Shown here piece after piece: positions 11,985-23,841 of a DNA stretch of 64,000 bases. How positions within the stretch are numbered: the stretch's first letter is position 1; each line of letters begins with the position of its first letter. Made by a program: the position numbers and the translations under genes. The notes below the pieces were generated by a model. That model was not told the origin of the DNA and searched no databases. It saw only the letters and a list, made by a program, of their open reading frames with translations. This DNA is from Trichaptum fuscoviolaceum (Eukaryota > Basidiomycota > Agaricomycetes > Hymenochaetales > Trichaptaceae), in the NCBI GenBank assembly GCA_910574455.1, contig CAJSYZ010000009.1, forward strand, positions 2,497,040 to 2,561,039. Reading direction: 5' to 3'.

Positions 11985-13702
11985 ATGACGACAAAGGAGG
12001 TTAAACGTGAGTACTCATCGTTATAATTCTCAGGCGCTTCTCATGGTGATCCACCCAGCTCTCCCGTTCATCGCGAACTTTACGGCCGGAGCTATTGCAG
12101 GAATATCTGAGATCCTTACATTCTATCCTCTCGGTGCGTTCTAAGCATGTCTTCTTTCCTTGCGGAGATTAATTGATGATGGGTGCTTAGATGTGGTATG
12201 TTTCTGTTTGTGCAAAACTATAAAACCATGAGATCACGCGAACTGTCTGCAGGTCAAGACACGGATGCAGCTTGAGAGGGGGAAGGCTACGCATGGTCTC
12301 GTAGGAACTTTCAAATCGATTATCGCTGAGGAGGGGTATGTGATAACATTGCACAATATCTGCCACGCTGAGTAGTGTTCTTCAGATTCGGAAGGCTCTA
12401 CCGAGGTGCGTTAAACGCGTTAACGCTCTATTCCCGCATCGCTAATGCTAAGCTATCTGATAGGCCTTGTCCCGCCTCTACTCCTCGAGGCACCGAAGCG
12501 TGCCACAAAATTGTGAGCAATTGCGCTGTAGATATTCTTATATCCGAACTAACCGAGTGAACAGTGCCGCGAATGACTTTTGGGGAAAGACGTTCATGTC
12601 TTGGTCGGGAGAACAGAAAATGACGCAATCGTTGTCTGTTTTGACTGGCTGCAGTGCGGGTGCTACCGAAAGTTTCGTCGTGGTCCCATTCGAACTCGTG
12701 AAGATCAAGTGCGTAAGACGAACTGCATCGAGGGAGGGCCTGGTGCTCATGTTATGTAGACTTCAAGACAAGAATAGCGTGTACGCTGGTCCTATGGACG
12801 TCGTCAGAACAATAATAAAGAAGGATGGAGCTCTGGGCCTCTACGCAGGAATGGAAGCTACATTCTGGAGGTAATGCAAGCTCCTCGACTTCCTATTTGT
12901 CTAATTGCAGCATGTTCACTACATTGCACTTCTCGTAAAAGGCACCTCTGGTGGAATGGTGGCTACTTCGGGTCAGTACTCTTCTCATAGTCTGGACTTT
13001 ATTTTTCATGACTCGACTATACTATCGTAGATCAATCTTTCAAGTACGGGCTTTGTTACCAAAAGCTGAGGTACGTTCGAAGAAATGAGTAGTTCGTAGG
13101 TATTTAAGTATTGATTTCGTGTTCAGACCCCTCAAGGAACTCTCCTGAACAACTTCATTTCGGGCTCTATCGGTGGCTTTATTGGAACGGCTTTGAATAC
13201 CCCGTAAGGCAGAACCGCTATCCTCTTGTTGATCCGGACCTGAGTCGTTCTATCGGCTGCTTTATTTAGCTTCGATGTGCGTTGAAATAGTCTATATGGC
13301 TATTGCAAAAATGCTAATATTTTGATGCCGTTCTAGGTCGTGAAATCCCGTATACAAGGCGCTGAAAAAGTCACTGTGGGGACCCCAAAATATAACTGGA
13401 CGTATCCAGCGTATGTATTTCTCTTTTGCGCAATCTCTCACTGTATCTCTCTTGCTGTGGGAAGCTTGTTGATGGTCGGACTAATAGGCTCTTAACTATC
13501 CTTCGCGAGGAAGGACCAGCCGCGTTGTACAAAGGCTTCGTGCCTAAGGTTCTTCGGCTGGCACCGGGCGGCGGCGTTCTTCTTCTCGTCGTAGAATTCA
13601 CACTCACGGCGTTCCGGAAAGGTGCGTTCTCCCAGTCCGATCTCATTTCTGATTGTGCTAACACGTTTCTGTCCTTCAGCTCTTGGACCGCCGTATATAT
13701 AA
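11985..13702 (+). CDS. ODC1: mitochondrial 2-oxodicarboxylate carrier (SLC25 family)
   Basis: An inner-membrane carrier that exchanges C5-C7 oxodicarboxylates such as 2-oxoadipate and 2-oxoglutarate. The spliced product is 297 aa, normal for the family. It starts MTTKEVKPLPFIANFTAGA and ends ALGPPYI. All three carrier signatures are visible: PLDVVKTRMQLE, PFELVKIKLQDK and PFDVVKSRIQG. Fifteen exons: 11985-12006, 12059-12133, 12191-12195, 12253-12335, 12386-12405, 12464-12512, 12565-12708, 12760-12870, 12942-12971, 13031-13070, 13127-13203, 13270-13276, 13337-13410, 13488-13621, 13680-13702. They sum to 894 nt with every phase consistent. Exons 3 (5 nt) and 12 (7 nt) are microexons inside the first and third signatures. 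Assignment to the 2-oxodicarboxylate subfamily rests on overall resemblance, so a related carrier is possible. Confidence 0.9.
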
Positions 13703-15416
13703 AACATAGATGGTTACATTTTCTCCATAGAACACAGCGAACGCTAAGCTTATTGGACTTTGACACGGAGAATGCCTCAGAGAACCATGGATAAGCGACC
13801 GTGAACGGTCCGAAGCACTTTGGGCAAGCAGCAGCCTGATTTCTGAGGGTCGAATGGTCTGGCGTAGACGATTTCTTGTGAACGGTACCGTCAGGGAAAT
13901 ATGGCGATACTGTACTCATTTGCAATGCGAATCTGTGGAACTCGACCACTTACACTGTATACCGCGCAGTCAGGGAGTTCCGTCATCCTCAGCAGGCGCG
14001 CAGTCACAATTACTGACGTAGATAACACCCAACTACGCATAGCTGAACCTGGTCAATTGCTCCCGAAACCGCTATCCGTGACCTCTAGGTGGATGGATGC
14101 TGTTGCCCTCGCCTATAGTAATTATGTTCAAAGCAATACTCAGCTTTGGGAGTAAAAGTTTCGTGTGAGAGGGCCAAGGTGATAACGGAGGCACCCATCA
14201 CTTACTGAAAGGGAAATCTCGGAGTCAGTTCTTCCCCCACGGTTCGCGATTCTGTACTTCGGCCGAGCGCTGAAGGCAAGGTTCAATCCCTGGCGCATAC
14301 TGTAGGATCACCTTTTGTCCCAGCATCTTTCCTGGTCGTTGGCTAGAGTCAGGTCAAGGAAGGTAAGGATGTGAGTTCGGCGGTTCGATCGGGCTAGTTC
14401 CGTTGATGCTGTCCCTTGAGGTGGTCGAACTTGGAAAGGCCTTGTCTGTTCGCTCGGTATTACGGTGCTTTCTCCCCTAATGCACGAGAAAAGTTGTACC
14501 ACGAGAGGGCCACGACGATGGATGAAGGCTTCTTGTGGTTATCGATTGCACGATAGACCCGCTAATCCACTTCTCAGCCTTATCTAGTCGGAGGAGATCA
14601 ATTTACAATCGCTGATCGCCGTAGAGAAGTCTTCCTTCTCCGCAAGGTGCCCTCTCGATTCCCAAGGTGTTCTTGAGATTTCATGGGATGCTTCTCACTA
14701 CTTGAATGTACACAATGAACAATCGCTCTCGTGGTGTCGATAACGTCTGAGTAATTGCACGGTTTGAAAATACCTATGCAGGCTGCGAAGCTCGACTCAT
14801 TCCCTCAGACATTGCGAATGGCAACTCCGCCTTAAAGGCTGAGTGCTACTGGTTGTATATGGACTCGTTTGAAAGCGATCATCGGGCGCTCAAAGCAGTT
14901 GCCTTAGGTGTGTTATAAATTGTGATAAGGCTTTTGAACAATAACTTACTATCTAATATGTAGATTGAATCGTAGCATAAACATCGAAGGACAAGCATTC
15001 GATTCAAAATAGCGATGACTGTGATAATAACGTTGAATTTTAGCTTGTTCGCTGCTAAGTGAAGCATGTACTACTTGGCACTGGACAATAGGACAATAAA
15101 GGGACATGTTGTTATCTGTCTATTCAATTTATGACTTTTCTACTCAGGAATACTATCATAGGAGCAAGATTTGGCCTGACTTACAAAAGAATATCCAAGT
15201 TGAACATGTAGTTCTAGTTCACAACTTTTCTATTTCCACAGAGTTCTCTCAAGCTGTAAACAGAACGCTACAATCGGAGTCTGAATGTCTCGCACTTTGC
15301 CGATCATATCGCAACACTGCGTGGCGGCGTGGCCGTTGTTATACTCCGAGTCTTCGCATCTTCGACCTGACCTGCTTGCTTGCCGAACATTCTTTCTACA
15401 ATTAAACTACCTAACG
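13703..15416. other. intergenic, no gene recognised
   Basis: 3' flank of the carrier and 5' flank of the UBC7 gene. AT-rich from 14880 to 15100. Short frames show no recognisable domain. Confidence 0.5.
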
Positions 15417-16393
15417 ATGAATTCACGAGGTGGAAACTCGACAGCTCAGAGGCGACTTATGACTGAGTATAAACAACTGACAGCTAATGGTATGACTTCT
15501 GTCGAATCAATGTAATGGTCGTATGGTAACACATCTCGCTTCGCTTTCTCTCAGGCTCTCCCGACGGAATGTTCACCGCAGGTATGCGAAGAAGATATGC
15601 ACTGAGCAGTCCTCGGCCTTGAGTAACGTTTGCGTGTTTCATAAGGACCCATATCTGAGTCGGACTTCTTCGTATGGGAGGCACTCATCTGTGGTCCAAA
15701 GGATACGCCATTTGTGCGTCGCGGCTTCGCTGTACACTGAGGATACCTTTCTCACCTGCCTGCGGCATGATTAGGAGGGTGGCGTCTTTGCGGCGAAGCT
15801 TACCTTCGTATGAGTGCTCGATGATGACATTCCCCCCAACGTGTTCATGATTCTGATTCGCATCTTCCTTTTTGCTTCTTATAGCCCCCCGACTATCCTC
15901 TGTCGCCATTCAAGATGAAGTTCGAGCCGCCTATCTTCCATCCTAACGGTAATTAGGCCATCTCCAACAGGGCCGCGATTCTCTTCTTATTTGCTACTAC
16001 ATCCTTAGTTTACCCCGACGGGACGGTGTGTATCTCCATCCTGCATACGCCAGGCGACGATCCCACGCATTACGAACAAGCTTCAGAACGCTGGAGTCCC
16101 GTTCAATCTGTCGAGAAAGTAATTCTCAGCGTTGTTTCGATGCTAGCGGGTGAGCCTCGTGGTTTCGTCGTGTCACCAAGGTGGCGCTTAGGTTTCTCTT
16201 CTCCATTGAAACTTCAGAACCGAATTTAGAGAGCGGCGCAAACATTGACTGTTGCAAGCTATACAGAGATAATCGCGAGGTAAGCACGTTGTGCCCGAAG
16301 GACTATAAATCTCGTGCGCACATCGTACTTAAAAGTTGATAGGAATATGAACGAATCGTCAAGAATTCGATTCGTGAACAACTTGGGTTGTAG
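15417..16393 (+). CDS. UBC7: ubiquitin-conjugating enzyme E2, Ubc7/UBE2G type
   Basis: An E2 enzyme that accepts ubiquitin from E1 on a catalytic cysteine and works with ER-membrane E3 ligases in ER-associated degradation. Eight exons give 172 aa: 15417-15489, 15555-15581, 15646-15713, 15775-15807, 15885-15948, 16009-16149, 16218-16279, 16343-16393 (519 nt, all phases consistent). The UBC fold motifs are clear: [21 protein letters not shown], then [21 protein letters not shown], then [18 protein letters not shown] with the active-site Cys in DGTVC. The Ubc7/UBE2G hallmark is the acidic insert just after that Cys ([16 protein letters not shown]). The protein ends SIREQLGL. It is convergent with the lactone oxidase gene. 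Confidence 0.95.
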
Positions 16394-16929
16394 CATGGGA
16401 AATGTAGTCGGTTTCAACCTAGCAATGGGCAATGCTCTGTACTTTTATAATGAGATTTGGCTGATCGCACGCAATCTGCATAGGGAAGTGATGCAGAAAC
16501 GTATGCTTCCGCCGATAGTTCATTTAGGCATCATGCAACAGTTCTGTAGCACAGAATCTGGTCGCGCTCAACAGGTTTCCAGAGCTTGAATCACGGAGTC
16601 ATTTGCTTGGTAAGCCAGAAGTACAAACTCTACTCAATAAAAATCCCGACTACCAGTCCATTAATTAAGTGTGCGCGGCCCGCAGTACTCTATGGCGCGG
16701 TGAAAGTATAATGTTGCAATTGCAAAATAAGAGAAGTTAGATTGGAGAGGGAGAGAAAGATTGGAGAGGGAGAGAAAAGTCGGAAACGACGTGCAATCGT
16801 AAATAAATTATGCTGACATTTTTAACAGACATGTAGTATTAGATGGATACTAGTGCGGATGGAAGGGCCCGAAAGCAGTGGAATCATCACGCAAGAATCT
16901 GACTGAAATCAGGCAGGATAGAGCTTTAT
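16394..16929. other. convergent intergenic spacer
   Basis: This lies between the 3' ends of UBC7 and the lactone oxidase gene. Apart from the duplication at 16741-16778 nothing is recognised. Confidence 0.5.
16741..16778 (+). repeat. two-copy 19-bp tandem duplication
   Basis: The unit ATTGGAGAGGGAGAGAAAG occurs twice in direct succession, purine-rich and non-coding. Confidence 0.9.
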
Positions 16930-18717
16930 CTATCGCCGCGTAGGTTTAAAGACGCGACCATGCACCTCGCGACCCTCCTCTCCAAATATGTGTCGACGGA
17001 CGTATTCGTTGCGGAAAACGCCGTTAGGATCGTATTCCTCTAACACGCACACAAAATCATCGAACTTCGGATAGAGCATTCGCAGGTCGGAAGGACGGAG
17101 ACCGTGCGCTTTCGCCCAGTGCGGCCTTCCACCATGCCGAATCACGATCCTCTCGTAAGCCTCGAATAGCCGGCGATAAGGCACGTTGAATCCGTATGGC
17201 CTGGGTACATACAACGAAAAGAAAACAGCGCAAACGAACGGATTAGCGAATCAACATTGTGAACGTTGGAACCGAAACCGCGGACGTACTTGTACTGTAC
17301 AATCCCGATCCAACACATGCGTTCGCCGTATCCCGGACTTAACCAGATGTCATCCGCCTCGGTAAATCGAATCTCGATCGGAAAGTGTGGACGTATGCCA
17401 TTCGGATCGGCAAGCTCACTGTCAATCCATGCTCGAAATTCACAGAGGCAGCGTTGAGCGTGTTTCAGAGGCACAGCCCATTCGGTGGTGTACTGTGGAT
17501 ACTGAAAGATTTACGTTAGTACAAGCTGTAGCATGTGGATCTTACTCCAAGCGAAAGTTCATAAATCGGTGAGCTACACTTACCCTGCAATCCACGTTGA
17601 AGATACGATGGCTCTCATCAACTCCAATGGTCTCACCGCGGATCAGCCATTCAGCGAATAATGCTGTCCATGTGTTGACGACCAGGAAGAATCGTCCGAT
17701 AAAGAGCATCATCTGAATGACATGATAACCAAAGAATCGATGCCAGAGCCAGCTTCCTGCGGACTTCGCATCCTAAAAACAAAGCCTGTCAACGACTGTG
17801 AAAAGCAACAACGACAGATAATGCTGACTTCATTCGTTCGATCGGCGTAGCTAGCGCGAACGAGGTCACTCTGAGGGAACCACCAGAAACGTACGTGTTC
17901 AGCCGATTCTATCAGTACGTCGAATGTATCGATGAGAGTATCAAACGTGATGGTGTTTTGCACCTCTTTGAGGCGATAAGCAGGCTCGACTTGCAAAGTG
18001 ACAGTAAGGATGAGACCTGTCGCTCCCAGACCACATAGTGACGCTTTAAAAAGCTCGTGATGCTCTGTCGGCGAGCACGTGACCTTGGTCCCATCCGCGA
18101 GCATAAGCGTAAGCGCAAGGACGTGTGTAGACAAGATACCAAAGTTCACTCCCGAACCGTGGGTTGCCGTCGTTATCACGCCTGCGAGAGTCTGGTCAGA
18201 AATAGAGCCCAGATTTGACATGGCCAAGTTGTGCGCGGCGAGCTTTTCGTGGAAATCGTGGAGAATAATACCGCCTTGTACTACGACGTAGCTCTTCTCC
18301 ACGTTCACCTGAAACCAGCCAGGCCATCCGGCACAACACGTCAGCCAAGAGACGAAGCACAGTCAGTTTGCAGTCTCGGAAATGTAGGTAATGAAACGCA
18401 TTGCTTACCTCGAGCAGCCCGTTCATCCGCGTGGTACGAAGCATATAGTCCGTAGTACACGCAAGGTCGCTAGGGCTATGCCCGACACCAGCGAACCTTA
18501 CGCGCTTCTTCTCGCGGCGCGCCAGCTCAAGTATGAGGACGCATTGCTCTTCCGTTTCCGGCTCGAAGATAGCCAAAGGAGTGCAGGTAAATGTGCGTCC
18601 CCAGTTGGTGAATCGGGAGCGAGAGCAGTAAGGAGGAACTGTTATCGGGCTGAGGATGTTGTAGAGCGCTGCCGTCGGGATTTTCTCTAGCTGCATTGGA
18701 TTCGAGCTGAGTGCCAT
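16930..18717 (-). CDS. ALO1: D-arabinono-1,4-lactone oxidase
   Basis: An FAD-linked oxidase of the VAO/PCMH aldonolactone oxidase group, catalysing the last step of D-erythroascorbate synthesis. Five exons (18717-18409, 18308-17829, 17772-17584, 17501-17290, 17200-16930) total 1461 nt and encode 486 aa, close to the usual family length. Near the amino terminus is FTNWGRTF followed by the FAD-binding segment with RFAGVGHSPSD, in which the His of VGHS is the usual FAD attachment site. The central FAD domain contains SDQTLAGVITTATHGSG. The carboxyl end has the family motif GGRPHWAKAHG (HWxK) and ends KPTRR. Introns are 47-99 nt. The yeast enzyme is in the mitochondrial outer membrane; localisation here is inferred. 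Confidence 0.93.
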
Positions 18718-20013
18718 AGTATGCGAAGCACGAAGGTTAGGAGCAAGGAGAGACAGATGTGCGACCGCTGGAATGTACTGAGCTCAGACGGATGTGCATT
18801 TATAAGTTTTGGCTGACCGTTTTAGCTGAGGCCGGACCCGGGAGACCGTCGGTGTTTCCATATTACCTAAGTTTCATAATACTAGGAATATTCTTCATCT
18901 CAGCGGCAGATTCCGAGCCTCATTTTCCGCAACTGCGACTCGGACACACAGCGTACGATGGGAAGAGTTTGCCGTGGATCTAATCTCTGTCCCAGCTTCA
19001 TGGTGCAGGGAGTATACAGGAGCTTCAGGAGCAAGAATTCGATTAAAATGTTGTTTTTTATTCATCGTGGTATAGTGAACATGTACGCACCAACGTTGAC
19101 CGATGCGATGTCGAAGGTGTTAAGCTAAATTGCGTCTTCCACACCTGAGTCGGCAGCATCGTCTCTTCGGACGTTCTTGTCTACACTCCCTCCTGCGAGC
19201 CGCCGATTTCAATACAACCGCGAAATTCTTCTAGCGAGAACGGGATGTGGTGAACATCGGACCCGTACACCGCAAACAAAGATTGGCGTTACTGTTTTCA
19301 GGGAGAGAAACAGGGTGGAAACGCTTTCACCCATCCTCATAGCTTCCGCCCTGCCAGTGCTATTATATTGTTACAGCATTGCTTCGTACTTGCGTATGAA
19401 ACAATTTAACGTACGTTCATGATGAAATCGACCGATCTTGATTTCAAAATGTCACTTCGATTGTGCGTTTTCTGTGTCCGAAGCTCGGTGTGATAAGAGT
19501 AACTTTCCTGCGCGAGTCTAGGCAGAAACCACCCCAAAATCTCGCCCTTCGCCGTAACTTGTCTGGCGGATGACATCGACCACACGCTTGAAGATCAGGG
19601 CAGTTTGTGTCGGTAAAACCTTAGAGTCCAAATCTCCGGCGCCTATAAACCGTTCAATGAAATATCATGTGCTTACGGCATCTTTATCTCGAATACGGCA
19701 ATTTTTGCGCACGTTTTTGGGAATGCCAGTGGCCGTTATATCCGTAGACGATTTCAAGCAGCTCCCCGTCTACTCATGTCTCCGTCATCCACACGATCCA
19801 ACTGCCCTCAAAACAAATTAGATTCAGCATGTATGAACACGTAAAGATATAGGCCTAGCTCGTCCTGGTACGGAGACATGAAAGAAGAGTAGAAGAAATG
19901 CAATGATCCACATAGAACGTGTGCCAATTGGCCAGTAGCCAAAAAATCGTCAGAAACAATAACCGCCCTCGGGGAAACAGTAAGGTACAGCCGCAAACCT
20001 CCGGCCCAATAAA
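18718..20013. other. intergenic, no gene recognised
   Basis: This contains the 5' flank of the lactone oxidase gene and the 3' flank of the HSP70-like gene. Short plus-strand frames at 18759-18983, 19177-19422 and 19570-19821 have no supported splice structure or recognised domain. Confidence 0.45.
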
Positions 20014-23000
20014 TCACGAGAGGAAATCGAATACAACCCTACCCCACTCCTGTCCCTCGTACAGGAGGATACCTCGGACTTCTGCACTGTCCAGCTCGAG
20101 ACCGAGTTCAAACTCTGATACGAAGTTCCCAATGGAAGCGCAGTCAGCCATTCATTTCATAAATTTCAGAGCCCGACAGCGACTAAAAGTGCCCCCTGCC
20201 TCGATAAAGCACTCACCGGTGTAGAAGCCGCTCTGTGCGATATTAGCCTGATGCTGGAATGAGGGTAGATTGCCTAAATCGACGGTCCATTTACATAGCT
20301 CCATAGTTTCTCCCTGTAGGACAAATGATCAAGTTCCTCTGTCATTGAACTACGCTGGTTACGGCCATATTCTGGTATTCGTACCTCATCAGTATATCGC
20401 ATGATATTCTCTGAGTCTGAGGTGTAGAGAATCGCAACAAACAGCCGGTCTGCGCCCGGCCATATAAAACCGCCGATCCAGAGCGCGTGTTAGCGTAAGG
20501 GACCAATATCAATCATCGTTACGAAATATGCGTTTAGCGTTTGGAGTCCGATCAGAAGCTGTTTAATTGAACACGGAGAATGCGGTAAATCTCACCTTGC
20601 GGATTCTGAGAAAATTTGCTGCATTAAAGTAAGGGAAAGCCACGAGTCAGCATGATTAAAAACTCCAATCTGCTCGCTTTCATCGGAGGCAGTATAAAGT
20701 ATATCCCTTACCAGAACTTTGTCTGTACCCGTTGCCTGGAATGCAAATAGTATGAGCAGATATTCAATGAAGGGATTTGGAGTAGCTTCGCCGAGGTAGG
20801 AGTCGAAGCCTAGGAATTTACTCACCCCTTCCGCAGAATCGCACCCTTTGTTACGAGGTACTGCAACCTAGGGAGCGATTACACGCGCAGGCAATATCAA
20901 CCGCCGTTCGCCGTGTCATTCAGCTTAAGCCCGAGGAAAAGGTAACATTGACTTCAGTCGCACCTATTCTCGCAAATATACACACCCGCATTGTTTTGCT
21001 TGATGTAGGCTGGTCGCTTTTGCCAGTCTTCCGGTTCTGCGGGAAGTTTAACCTAGCGCGGATGAATGATTAACCTTCAATTCACTAAACTCGCTCAAGC
21101 AGATTGCATTATAAACGTTCAAGGTGGACCAGGCAACAGCGCAAGTCTCGCAAGAATGTAAAGAAGTGATGGAATTGCGCACCTTCATAATGTAAGACCG
21201 AGGAGCAATGACACTGGAAACCAGCGGTCTCCTCGCCAATCCGTACTGCGCAGCACCACGACATGTTGCAGTATCCGCATCGGAGGGCCGTGCAATGACT
21301 TTGATTCGAGAGCCGAGTTGGTCCTGCACAAATGGGGGGAAGCAAGACAATAGTTAGCACGCGAAGGCAACAACTCCATTGTAAGAACACGCGGAAAGCA
21401 GCACTCGTGGAAATAGCAGATGCCAGAAGCGATCGATAGACGTGGATGGGGGAGGCTAGTTATCTGAAGGGGAATAACGAGATGGTCACATACATCAACT
21501 CGCTTGAAGAGATACTCGCTCCCTGAGAATCCTCCCACAAGAAGCAGCGCGTCGATCCGTTGGTGGACTCTCTTCAATTGCTCTTCAAGCAGCTCCAGAA
21601 CCTTAAAATAGTTTAACCTATTTTAGTTTCACCCTTAAGGACAGGAAATGAATAGACAGACGGAGCGCTCACCTGGTTGACGACAGGGTCGAATACCTCG
21701 CGCCGAAGTAGATTGCCGGGTATCGCCAGCTCGCCATTAATGAGTCCGACTGAAGGATCGTCGGGGTCGTCAACATTGAAGCACGTAAAGTAGAACATTT
21801 TGTCTGTGGGCAATGGTCAGATTATCCGTAGTTCAAGACGAAAGATGCAGCAAGGGCTCCGCGGACTCACTATCGTCACTTTCTCCCATGTAGGCCAGCT
21901 TATCGGTCTCGCTGAAGGCATGCATGAAGTAAGCCAAAGATGCCGGGTCAAGGTGAGCGGGATGGTCAGATAGAAGCGTTTTGACAAGTTCACGAAATCG
22001 TAGGTCAAGGAATAGTGATCCACAATTCGCTCCTGAGCGAGCACAGACCTCCGCAATTTCCAAATTTGCTAGTTCGCCAATAATCTTATAAACGGCCAGA
22101 TCCTATACATGCAAATTGAGTTTGACAGTTAATGCCGCGTGCACCATCGGTCCGGAAGTCAGACACAAGAAAGTAGGAAATACATACGACAGTACCACCA
22201 CCAGCATCACAGATCATAAAATTTTGGCTGGGCCTCAGCTGATGTAGATTTGTCAAGTGAGCGCAATGCACAGCAGCAGCTTCTGGTTCGCTAAAAACAG
22301 GTGTGATCAGTGTAAAATAAGACGACAAACTAGCCAACTTCACGAGCTTCTTTTCCCGTTTCTCGCGCCACAAAGAAAGATGAGAAGACGGAGAAGAACC
22401 GAAGAAAATTCTATTGTATATTAAGGAGCGGAAGAGACGCACGTAATGATATGCAAACGGTCCGCCCAATTCCGATCATTAGCAGAGAACTGCTGAACGA
22501 GACCGGCAGAAATAGCAGCTTCCCGCATGATTTCGCACCCTTTGGCGTCCCACGCCGCAGGCACAGTGAGCCAGACATCCGCAGAATCTTTTTATTTGGA
22601 GTGAAGGCGGGATGCATGTTTAGCGCTACGGATCAAAGGGGATAATAACGAGAGCAAGGAGCGACATACCCAAATCTGCTACGGCACCGATTTCTCGCGT
22701 AATCTGTTCCTTTGCGTACTCCCACATGCATGAAAGGAAATCAACAATGAGATCTATGGCTTTCTTCCCCGGCTATTTACCGACAAGAATAGTATACAGA
22801 CACTTCAATCAGCTAAGATGCAGAGCACGCGAGGTGAGAGAATCTTACGGGAAGACTTGGGAGTCGTGGGTCAATATGACCTTCGCGCAACGCACGAGGT
22901 TCCAAGAAGAGTTTGAACCTAGAGTCATAAGATTAAGTACACATATAGTATACAGGTGAAAGCACTGCAGGCTCACCATTCACATCGAACTGTACCAGGC

Positions 23001-23841
23001 ATGGGACTCGCATTCTTCGCCTCGAGGCCCCATGCAAGGACCCGACCGCTTTCATCATACAACAAGCAAGTAGGTATTTTTCTGAACGTCTCGAATGATC
23101 CGGGCCATTGTAGGATCTGCTGAACTTTGCCTTGCGAAATACGCGATGACCCATACGCCTAAGGGCACGTTCTGGTATAAACGGAGCTATTCACGAAATT
23201 CAAGAAGCAACACGTACAACTCCAGAGAATGTCGTTCCTGGTGAGGGTCATCAATAAGCCGCACTGTGGAAATAACGAGAGAGTAGACGCTTACCGAAGT
23301 CTATTGACACCGACATCTTCCCTTCGTCTACAAGAGGCGTAGAGTCTGGTCCCCTCAAAGTTGATGTAGTAACATTCGAGGTGGTTATCATAGATGGATT
23401 GCCTGGAATACCAGGGTAAGAAGGCATCGGCCGTTGCAGCCCTCCATTAGGTACCATTCCATTCGTCGTAGTGAAGTTCTGAACGCTTCCTATTCCGTTC
23501 AAAGTTGTACCTGTAAACTGAGAGGACACAGGCGCTGGTGATGGCGAGGAGCTCTGCCCGTATGGATTGAATGGAGAGCTTGCGCCTGGCGGGGGTGAGT
23601 GAGGCTGTTGCCACTGTTGTTGCTGCATGAAGGGCATATTAGATCCATTTACAACTTGCTGCCCACCGAACTGTTGTACAGGAGGAGGTGATGGGATATT
23701 CGGCGGCTGAAATTGCTTTTCCTGATATTGTAATCCAGGATGCGGGGATGGCTGTAGATTTGTTGGATGCCCAGCATCTAGTATGTCTCTCTTCCCATTA
23801 TTTACATCCTGCTTCTCGTATGGCTCACCACAGCAACCCAT
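20014..23841 (-). CDS. HSP70-like ATPase (HSPA12-type) with proline/glutamine-rich amino terminus
   Basis: An actin/HSP70-fold ATPase of the divergent fungal HSPA12-like group. From the ATG at 23841 the protein starts MGCCGEPYEK, a possible N-myristoylation/palmitoylation signal. A Pro/Gln/Ser/Gly-rich region of ~180 residues follows, and then the ATPase domain. The phosphate-1 loop is split by introns but reads DFGTTFSGVAYGSSR. Further motifs are FSEPEAAAVHC and ICDAGGGTVV (phosphate-2) near 22300-22190, then ALLLVGGFSGSEYLFKRV (adenosine loop) near 21540. The end of the protein is in small exons: YLVTKGAILRKG (~20850), ELCKWTVDLGNLP (~20290), and a last exon with ELDSAEVRGILLYEGQEWG before the TGA at 20014. 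Many introns of about 50 nt; I did not fix every boundary. Client and partners are unknown. Confidence 0.85.

Noticed and set aside
14268..14300. B-box-like GGTTCAATCCC suggesting a tRNA gene
   Set aside because: The surrounding sequence does not form a T stem without mismatches and no matching acceptor stem, D arm or anticodon arm is found upstream.
19570..19821. Frame with VAVISVDDFKQLPV, faintly like a Pif1/Helitron helicase Walker B segment
   Set aside because: Only one short motif resembles it, the context does not match, and no other helicase motifs are nearby.
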